A DNA stretch of 14,782 bases from contig JBKQWF010000195.1 of NCBI GenBank assembly GCA_052139695.1, positions 1 to 14,782 of the forward strand. The letters are read 5' to 3'. The notes under the pieces were generated by a model that saw only the letters and a program-made list of their open reading frames with translations, made no database searches and was not told the origin of the DNA. This stretch comes from PLGF01 sp052139695 (GTDB taxonomy: Bacteria > Verrucomicrobiota > Verrucomicrobiia > Limisphaerales > Palsa-1400). Shown piece by piece: positions 1 through 5,594 of the stretch. Numbering within the stretch: the first letter of the stretch is position 1; the number at the start of each line of letters is the position of its first letter. A program made the translations under genes and the position numbers.

Positions 1-1
1 C

Positions 2-1090
2 AACGCGCCTGGCGGCTCGAAGATGCAGTTGGGCTTCAGCTATGACTATCAGGGGCGGCGTATAGCCAAAGTGGTCTCGACGAACAACGGGAGCGCGTAT
101 GTGGGTGAGTCCACGAATTACTACGTGTATGACGGCTGGAACTGCGTGGCGATCTGCAACCCGTCGCTGGCGCTGCTGGATTCCTTTCTCTGGGGGAGCG
201 ATCTGAGCGGCAGCGCGCAGGGAGCGGGCGGGGTGGGCGGCCTTATTGCAATGACGGTCTATGGGGGGACCAACGCGGGGACGTATTTTTACAGTTACGA
301 CGGGAACGGCAACGCCACGGCCCTGGTCAACGCGACGAACGGCGCCACGGTCGCACACTATGAATATGGCCCCTTCGGACGGCTCATCGGCAAGTGGGGC
401 CGTTTAGCCGATGCCAACCGCTACCGATTTTCGTCGAAGGAATATCAGCCCGTGAGCGGCCTCTACAATTATGGCTTCCGGTTTTATGAACCGAATTTTT
501 CAAGATGGCTCAACCGGGATCCCATTCAAGAGTTGGGCGGGATTAACCTGTATGGTTTTGAAGGGAATGATCCTGTGGATTTAGTTGACTTGCTTGGACT
601 GGATGCGGTGTTTACATTTGTTTCTGGTGGCAGCAAGTCCGCGGCTACCGCAGGACAATTTGCCTCGCTCGCAAATAATGCTGCCAATAATTCAATTTCT
701 CAAATCACGGTGACCGGCCATGCCGCTGTCGATAGCACAGGCGGCGCTAGCATACAAGACATTGGCTTGGACGAAACTCAGGGCCATATTCTAGTAAATG
801 CACAAGGCTCCGTTGTGGTAATGGACCCACAATCGAATCTTCCTGATCCAAGTCTCACTAATCTGCTTGCATCAAAAATGGCTACAAATGGGTCAATTGT
901 ATTAAAAGGTTGCAAGAGCGGAGTTCCGACCGATCCAAATAATATTGCTAAAGCCATAAGCAAGGACTTACCGGGGATATCCGTTACGGGACAAAATCAG
1001 AACCTTAACTACATTCCTTGGACCTACATCACTGTTCCAATCCCATTCTATAACACGACGACTACATACCTTAATGGCCAGCCGAAGTAG
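2..1090 (+). CDS. RHS-repeat protein, C-terminal part, with variable tip domain (5' end outside window)
   Basis: The frame is open from the window edge, so only the C-terminal part of a large RHS/YD-repeat protein is present. Residues are counted from the ATG at 23. Residues 88-125 carry YD-repeat sequence (YFYSYDGNGN, HYEYGPFGRL). Residues 132-192 form the RHS-associated core (YRFSSKEY, GLYNYGFRFYEP, RWLNRDPI, NLYGFEGNDPVD) and end in DLLGL where DPxGL is usual. In the family the core closes a shell around a toxic C-terminal domain, often released by cleavage near this junction. Residues 193-355 are the variable tip. It has a beta-strand plus His block (ITVTGHA, H233) and a beta-strand plus Cys block (IVLKGCKSG, C297). 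This resembles the His...Cys order of clan CD (caspase-like, DUF4347 or MARTX-CPD-like) peptidases. That reading is inference. The tip DNA is visibly more AT-rich than the core, as usual for exchanged RHS tips. RHS identity is firm; the tip activity is tentative. Confidence 0.9.
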   Translation, partial: NAPGGSKMQLGFSYDYQGRRIAKVVSTNNGSAYVGESTNYYVYDGWNCVAICNPSLALLDSFLWGSDLSGSAQGAGGVGGLIAMTVYGGTNAGTYFYSYDGNGNATALVNATNGATVAHYEYGPFGRLIGKWGRLADANRYRFSSKEYQPVSGLYNYGFRFYEPNFSRWLNRDPIQELGGINLYGFEGNDPVDLVDLLGLDAVFTFVSGGSKSAATAGQFASLANNAANNSISQITVTGHAAVDSTGGASIQDIGLDETQGHILVNAQGSVVVMDPQSNLPDPSLTNLLASKMATNGSIVLKGCKSGVPTDPNNIAKAISKDLPGISVTGQNQNLNYIPWTYITVPIPFYNTTTTYLNGQPK

Positions 1091-1121
1091 AGATGGGTTT
1101 CTGTTTTCAAACAACTCAGCT

Positions 1122-1502
1122 ATGTTCAAAGGAGATAAACAAAGACGTGGTAAGGCAATTGTCCGATATCTGATTTACGGCTTTCTCTGCATTTTGATTG
1201 CTTTCGGAATTGTGGCTAAATGCGTTCACTATCATTATGTTTCAAAATATCAAAACGGAAAGCAGCGCTTGGAGACTATTCTTGAGAAAGATAAGCGATT
1301 TCAGAATGTTAAAGTATTTTTTACCCCAACACGTCCAAGCGTATTTGTTTTAGCGCCAAGAGACTTGCCTTTAAGCGTGCAGCAAGACTTGCAAAGAATT
1401 GTAACTGCTGTGTTTGCACCGTTGCCAGCGCCAGTTTACTTCAAAGATGAAATGGTACAGCAAACCACAAATGTGGTGCCTAGTAACCAAAGCCCTCGAT
1501 AG
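1122..1502 (+). CDS. Small single-pass membrane protein after the RHS tip; candidate immunity or accessory protein
   Basis: The product is 126 residues from the ATG at 1122. The same frame can start at 1074 (142 residues), overlapping the RHS stop by 17 bases, which would allow translational coupling. Neither start has a clear Shine-Dalgarno. A basic N-terminus (FKGDKQRRGKAIVR) precedes one hydrophobic segment at about residues 14-33 (VRYLIYGFLCILIAFGIVAK). A roughly 90-residue soluble domain with a short charged helix (QRLETILEKDKRF) follows. The orientation suggests it faces outside the cytoplasm. I do not recognise the family. Genes directly behind RHS tips commonly encode the cognate immunity protein, and this ORF shares the AT-rich composition of the tip, so the two may have moved together. 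A periplasm-facing anchor would fit a toxin acting in the envelope. Function is inferred from position only. Confidence 0.6.
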   Translation: MFKGDKQRRGKAIVRYLIYGFLCILIAFGIVAKCVHYHYVSKYQNGKQRLETILEKDKRFQNVKVFFTPTRPSVFVLAPRDLPLSVQQDLQRIVTAVFAPLPAPVYFKDEMVQQTTNVVPSNQSPR

Positions 1503-1739
1503 TTAATTACAGTTGGCAACCAATGGCATGGCGTGTGCCACCTATGATAGTGGGTATAAACTTCAGACCAATGCAAAACATTGTGACCGCCTTTGGGGTC
1601 AGTCCTCGGAAGTTGGTATTGCTGGTATTGCATTGACGCTTCACCTTGTTGGCACTTAGTGGTGTCAAATCTAAACATTTTTACATTTGGCGATTTATTT
1701 GGCCGTGGTTTAAGGCGGTGCGGAGCGCGCAACAGAGGG

Positions 1740-1799
1740 TGGGGCTGAGCTGTCCGCCCTCCGCGGTAGCGGCTACGGAGGACGGGCCGCTCAGCCCCA
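1740..1799. repeat. 60-base imperfect palindrome (REP-like hairpin or terminator)
   Basis: The outer arms TGGGGCTGAGC (1740-1750) and GCTCAGCCCCA (1789-1799) are an exact 11-bp inverted repeat. The interior also folds: GTCCGCCCTCCG...GTAGC pairs imperfectly with GGCTACGGAGGACGGG, giving one long cruciform. A short T5 run follows in + orientation (GGCCTTTTTAATT, about 1806-1818), so it could terminate transcription from the RHS cassette, whose last stop is 240 bases upstream. It could equally be a dispersed palindromic element. Copy number in the genome would decide. Confidence 0.55.
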
Positions 1800-1966
1800 A
1801 TTCCGGCCTTTTTAATTCCCGCTCCGTTCTCTCGGTTTTCTATAAAATCGCCGTTCCCGAGCCACGCGCAAAACCCGTTCAAAAACCTTCCGTAGGATTT
1901 TGATCTTGACGCATTTTTGCTATCATTGCCCCGCATGAAAACAATGCCACGTTCTCGAGGAACGCC

Positions 1967-2116
1967 ATGACGCGCAACGGCAAAACCGCCCGGCTCCCCC
2001 TGGCCGTCCTCCAAGAGAAACAGCAGCGCATTCGCCAAGTCCCTGGCGTCGGTGGCGAGTACGGCCCCGCCGCCGCCCCGGAGAGCCTGCTTCCACCGAA
2101 ATCCGAACCCAATTGA
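1967..2116 (+). CDS. Small 49-residue ORF starting MTRNGKTARLP; possibly a truncated member of a small Verrucomicrobia-type family
   Basis: GAGGAA (1957-1962) lies 4 bases before the ATG and is the best Shine-Dalgarno in the window. The product begins MTRNGKTARLPLAVLQEKQQ and ends PPKSEPN. From memory, many Verrucomicrobiota and Lentisphaerae genomes carry small basic proteins beginning M-x-R-N-G-K-I-A-R-L-P, followed by a helix and a conserved C-terminal half of several tens of residues. Here the N-terminal 20 or so residues fit that pattern. The remainder (GVGGEYGPAAAPESL) does not, which suggests truncation or frameshift decay. It lies 248 bases upstream of the GH29 gene on the same strand. 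The family resemblance is a recollection, not a search result, and the ORF could be a relic. Confidence 0.4.
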   Translation: MTRNGKTARLPLAVLQEKQQRIRQVPGVGGEYGPAAAPESLLPPKSEPN

Positions 2117-2136
2117 GGTAAATTGAACCAAATTGA
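2111..2136. promoter_or_regulatory. Three AATTGA direct repeats, 10-bp period
   Basis: AATTGA occurs at 2111, 2121 and 2131, each followed by four variable bases (GGTA, ACCA, GCCG). Exact one-turn spacing puts every copy on the same face of the helix, as in arrays bound by cooperative regulators. The array lies about 230-255 bases upstream of the GH29-GH20 operon and overlaps the last codon and stop of the small ORF at 1967-2116. No regulator gene is adjacent. The function is inference. Confidence 0.3.
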
Positions 2137-2364
2137 GCCGCTTTTATCCCCCCGGGGGGGGGCCGCGCCCGCCGCGATGCCCTCGCTCTCTCTTTTCGCA
2201 TGCCACAATTCCGTCACGCATCCCGCTCCCGCCCATGCCGCAACAGCCAGGCCAAGATATTTAAGTGGAAGATTCTTCTGGAACAAAACGGATGGGGAAC
2301 GGAAACTCGGAGCATTCAAGAGTTACTACAATCAGCCTTTTGAAGTTTTCGATCTGGAATCAAA

Positions 2365-3807
2365 ATGATTATGAAAAAAATAGTTGCCGGGTTCGCCAGC
2401 GTTCTCCTCACCACGGCAGTCCTGGCTGGCGCACCGGCGCCGACCCCCGCTGTGGAAACCCCGAAACAACACGATGCCCGCATGGAATGGTGGCGCGAGG
2501 CCAAATTTGGAATGTTCATCCACTGGGGCGTGTATTCCGTGCCCGCCGGAGAATGGGATGGCAAGACCGATTACGCCGAGTGGATCATGGAGAGCGCCCA
2601 CATCCCCGTCAGCCGCTACGAGCAGTTTGCGCTGCAGTTCGACCCGGTGAAATTCGACGCCAAAGCCATTGTCAAGACCGCCAAGGACGCCGGCATGAAG
2701 TATCTCGTCATTACCTCCAAACATCATGATGGATTCTGCATGTGGCCGACGAAACTAACCGATTGGAGCATCTGCCGCACTCCCTGGTGGCAGAACACCC
2801 ACCGCGATCCGCTGAAGGAACTTTCCGATGCCTGCCGTGCCGCCGGCATCCATTTCTGCCTCTATCATTCCATCATGGACTGGCACAGTTCCGATTGGGG
2901 CACGCGCCGGGCTTGGAACGACGTGGCCACCGGCACGCCCGACATGGACCGTTATACGGCCTACATGAAAGGGCAGCTTGCGGAACTGGTCACCCGCTAT
3001 CATCCCGCCGTCCTCTGGTTCGACGGCGAATGGGAATCGCCCTGGACACCCGAGCGCGGGGTTGATCTTTACAACTATGTGCGCTCGTTGGATCCAAAGA
3101 TCATCGTCAACAACCGGGTCGGCAAGGCGCGGGCCGGGATGGAAGGCATGAACAAGGGCAACGAAAGAGTCGGTGACTTCGGCACGCCGGAGCAGCAGAT
3201 TCCTCCCAGCGGTTTCGGACCGGGGGTGGACTGGGAAACTTGCATGACGATGAACGACCATTGGGGCTACAACAAACACGACGACCACTGGAAATCGCCC
3301 GAGACGATCATCCACAACCTCTGCGACATTGCCAGCAAGGGAGGCAATTATCTGTTCAACGTCGGTCCGACCAGTGAAGGCCTCATCCCGCAACCCTGCG
3401 TTGAGCGGCTCGCCGAAGTCGGCCAATGGATGAAGGTCAATAGCGAGGCGATTTATGATTCGGGTCCCACGCCCTTCGGCGCGGAAGCCGGCGCCTTCAG
3501 CGCCACTGAAAAAGACGGAGACGGCAAGCCCAAATTCATTCCTGCCTGGAACTGGCGCGCCACGACCAAGCCCGGCAAAATCTACCTCGAAATATTCAAC
3601 TGGCCGGCCTCCGGCGAAATTGAATTGCCCGGGCTCCAGAGCAACGTGAAGCGATGCTGGCTGCTCGCCGACAAGCAGAAATTAAAGGTGACACAAACCG
3701 CCGCCGGGGTGGGCATCTCCTTGCCCGCCGAGGCGCCGGACAAAATCGCCTCCGTCGTTTGCCTCGAGATCAAGGACAAGACCCCCAGGGTTGTGGAGCA
3801 GAAATAG
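2365..3807 (+). CDS. Exported alpha-L-fucosidase, GH29
   Basis: This enzyme hydrolyses terminal alpha-L-fucose from glycans by a retaining mechanism. A Sec signal peptide covers about residues 1-22 (MIMKK, hydrophobic VAGFASVLLTTAVLAG, cleavage probably before APAP), so it acts in the periplasm or outside. The catalytic barrel starts at W42-W43 and FGMFIHWGVYSVPAGEW (48-64). It continues through FDAKAIVKTAKDAGMKYLVITSKHHDGF-type sequence (97-124), with the active-site pair H120-H121. The nucleophile is most likely D220 in VLWFDGEW, the family position. GNYLFNVGP (327-335) is the typical late barrel motif. About 120 C-terminal residues form a beta-sandwich. At 480 residues it is of normal family length. 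Starts at 2365 and 2371 (MKK) are both possible; only GGAA at 2356-2359 precedes them. The GH20 gene follows 47 bases after the stop, implying one operon. Confidence 0.95.
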   Translation: MIMKKIVAGFASVLLTTAVLAGAPAPTPAVETPKQHDARMEWWREAKFGMFIHWGVYSVPAGEWDGKTDYAEWIMESAHIPVSRYEQFALQFDPVKFDAKAIVKTAKDAGMKYLVITSKHHDGFCMWPTKLTDWSICRTPWWQNTHRDPLKELSDACRAAGIHFCLYHSIMDWHSSDWGTRRAWNDVATGTPDMDRYTAYMKGQLAELVTRYHPAVLWFDGEWESPWTPERGVDLYNYVRSLDPKIIVNNRVGKARAGMEGMNKGNERVGDFGTPEQQIPPSGFGPGVDWETCMTMNDHWGYNKHDDHWKSPETIIHNLCDIASKGGNYLFNVGPTSEGLIPQPCVERLAEVGQWMKVNSEAIYDSGPTPFGAEAGAFSATEKDGDGKPKFIPAWNWRATTKPGKIYLEIFNWPASGEIELPGLQSNVKRCWLLADKQKLKVTQTAAGVGISLPAEAPDKIASVVCLEIKDKTPRVVEQK

Positions 3808-3854
3808 TTTTGCTGGCGCGAACAAAAGACCTTACAACAGACAAGAATGAATTT

Positions 3855-5498
3855 ATGAAGACAAAAATCCTGATCGGCCTTTCCCTTTGGTCACTGACGG
3901 TGGCGGCTCTGGCGGCAAACGAGCCGTCGCTGCTACCCGTTCCGCAAAAGATGGAGGTCCAAGCGGGGGCATTCGGGCTTTCGCCCGGCACCAGCATCCT
4001 TGCGGACCCGGCCTCACCAGAAACGGCGGGGCTGCTGGCGGAGTCGCTCCGCAAATCCACCGGTTACCCATTCGTCGTCAAGCCGGAGCCTCTTTCAGGC
4101 GATCTGCCCAAGAGCAGCATTCTGCTCACGACCAAAGATGCGGACGCCAGTGTCGGTCCCGAAGGTTACGAACTGACTGTCGCCGCCGACTCGGTCATCC
4201 TCCGCGCGCCGACGCAGGCGGGTTTGTTTTACGGGAGCCAGACGTTGCTGCAATTGCTGCCGCCGGAGATTTTTTCCTCCAACGTGATGGGGAGTGTGAC
4301 CTGGCAGGCGCCCTGCGTTCAAATCAAAGACTGGCCGCGGTTCAAGTGGCGCGGGCTGATGTTGGATGTGGTTCGGCATTTCTACAGCAAGGCCGAGGTG
4401 GAGCGCTACCTCGACAACATGGGGCGGCACAAGCTCAACATGTTTCACTGGCATCTGGTGGACGACCAGGGCTGGCGGATCGAGATCAAGAAATACCCCA
4501 AGCTCACCGAAGTCAGCGCGTGGCGCAGTGAGATTGGTTTTAGTCTGAAGAAGGAACAGGCCACCGCTTACGGCAAGGACGGACGTTACGGCGGATTTTA
4601 TACGCAGGACGACATCCGCGAAATCGTGGCTTATGCGGCGGCGCGGCACATTACCATCGTGCCGGAAATTGAAATGCCCGGCCATTCGATGGCGGCGCTG
4701 GCGGCCTATCCCGAAGTCGGCACCGGCGACGGGCCGTTCGTTGTGCCGGCCTCAGGCGGCATCAATCCCGGCATTTATTCACCGGCAAAGGAAGAGACGT
4801 TTCAATTCCTGGACGGTGTGCTGACGGAAGTGTTCCAATTGTTTCCAGGCAAATACGTTCACATCGGCGGCGATGAAGTCCCGCCGGAACCTTGGAAAAA
4901 TGACGCGGCCTGCCAGGCCTTGATGAAGCGCGAAGGGCTGAAAACATCTGATGAGCTGGAAAGCTGGTTTGTCCGGCGCATTGAGAAATTTATCAACGCC
5001 AACGGCAAAACGCTGATCGGCTGGAGCGAAATCGCCCGCGGCGGCCTCGCCAAAAACGCCGTGGTCATGGACTGGATCGGCGGCGGCGCGGAAGCGGCGG
5101 CGGACGGCCACGACGTGGTCATGTCGCCCGCGGAACCGCAGGATTATTCCTACTTTGATCATTACCAGTCCAAGGACACCAGTCACGAGCCGAAGGCCAT
5201 TGGCGGCTTTCTGCCGCTGGAGCGGGTTTATCAATTCGAGCCAGTTCCGGCAACGCTTGACCCGAAGCTGCAATTTCATATTCTCGGCGCGCAGGGAAAT
5301 CTCTGGACGGAATATATCCCCAACATCGCCCATCTTGAATACATGACCTATCCGCGCGCCTGCGCCATGGCAGAAGTCACCTGGTCACCCAAGGAGGCGC
5401 GCGACTGGAAGAGCTTCGATGCCCGGCTGCAAACCCACCTCAAGCGCCTCGACTATGTGGGAGTCAAGTATCGGCCGCTCACGCCGCTGGAAAAGTAG
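3855..5498 (+). CDS. Exported beta-N-acetylhexosaminidase, GH20
   Basis: This enzyme releases terminal beta-linked GlcNAc or GalNAc by substrate-assisted catalysis. The frame is open further upstream, from 3654, but that extension lies inside the fucosidase gene and makes no sense. The ATG at 3855 gives 547 residues with a signal peptide (MKTKILIGLSLWSLTVAALA, cleavage near residue 20). The GH20 N-terminal alpha/beta domain runs about 25-155. The catalytic barrel follows: FKWRGLMLDVVRHFY (163-177), the family signature NMFHWHLVDDQGWRIEIKKYP (195-215), IVPEIEMPGHS (268-278), and the catalytic D340-E341 in YVHIGGDEVPPEPW. GAQGNLWTEY (478-487) closes the active site. The gene sits 47 bases behind the GH29 fucosidase and is probably co-transcribed, so the two can act in turn on fucosylated HexNAc-containing chains. 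It ends 96 bases from the convergent six-hairpin gene, with no strong terminator visible between them. Confidence 0.96.
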   Translation: MKTKILIGLSLWSLTVAALAANEPSLLPVPQKMEVQAGAFGLSPGTSILADPASPETAGLLAESLRKSTGYPFVVKPEPLSGDLPKSSILLTTKDADASVGPEGYELTVAADSVILRAPTQAGLFYGSQTLLQLLPPEIFSSNVMGSVTWQAPCVQIKDWPRFKWRGLMLDVVRHFYSKAEVERYLDNMGRHKLNMFHWHLVDDQGWRIEIKKYPKLTEVSAWRSEIGFSLKKEQATAYGKDGRYGGFYTQDDIREIVAYAAARHITIVPEIEMPGHSMAALAAYPEVGTGDGPFVVPASGGINPGIYSPAKEETFQFLDGVLTEVFQLFPGKYVHIGGDEVPPEPWKNDAACQALMKREGLKTSDELESWFVRRIEKFINANGKTLIGWSEIARGGLAKNAVVMDWIGGGAEAAADGHDVVMSPAEPQDYSYFDHYQSKDTSHEPKAIGGFLPLERVYQFEPVPATLDPKLQFHILGAQGNLWTEYIPNIAHLEYMTYPRACAMAEVTWSPKEARDWKSFDARLQTHLKRLDYVGVKYRPLTPLEK

Positions 5499-5594
5499 AT
5501 GCCGCGGAATCCGCATTCACGGGCCGAATTGTGATATTGTGGTATTTGTAACGGCAGAAAGACTTCCGATGACAGGAATCGTCTGTGCGTTACT

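Larger units (their letters stand above)
1503..2364. other. 862-base intergenic stretch between the RHS cassette and the glycosidase operon
   Basis: No large gene is convincing here on either strand. Minus-strand frames covering 1436-2131 and 1879-2319 are open but rich in R/G/P/A and without domain sense. Contents seen are a 60-base hairpin (1740-1799), a 49-codon ORF with a good ribosome binding site (1967-2116), three AATTGA units 10 bp apart (2111-2136), and a C6-G9 homopolymer junction at 2148-2162. The stretch from 1503 to about 1700 is AT-rich like the RHS tip and contains a short tandem GGTATTGCT/GGTATTGCA. The GC-rich part from about 1700 resembles the rest of the window. The compositional border may mark the edge of the RHS toxin cassette. 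Confidence 0.6.

Noticed and set aside
1906..1926. TTGACG plus TATCAT as a promoter for the small ORF at 1967
   Set aside because: Only 9 bases separate the two hexamers, so they cannot form a normal -35/-10 pair.
1436..2131. 231-codon minus-strand frame in the RHS to GH29 intergenic stretch
   Set aside because: It overlaps the end of the membrane gene at 1122-1502 and runs through the hairpin; low-complexity composition and no motif.
3654..3854. Upstream extension of the GH20 frame by 67 codons
   Set aside because: It overlaps the fucosidase coding end, is Arg/Gly-rich, and would bury a good signal peptide that starts at 3855.
5499..5594. GCGGAATCCGC as a terminator between the convergent GH20 and six-hairpin genes
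   Set aside because: The stem is only four base pairs and no T-run follows.
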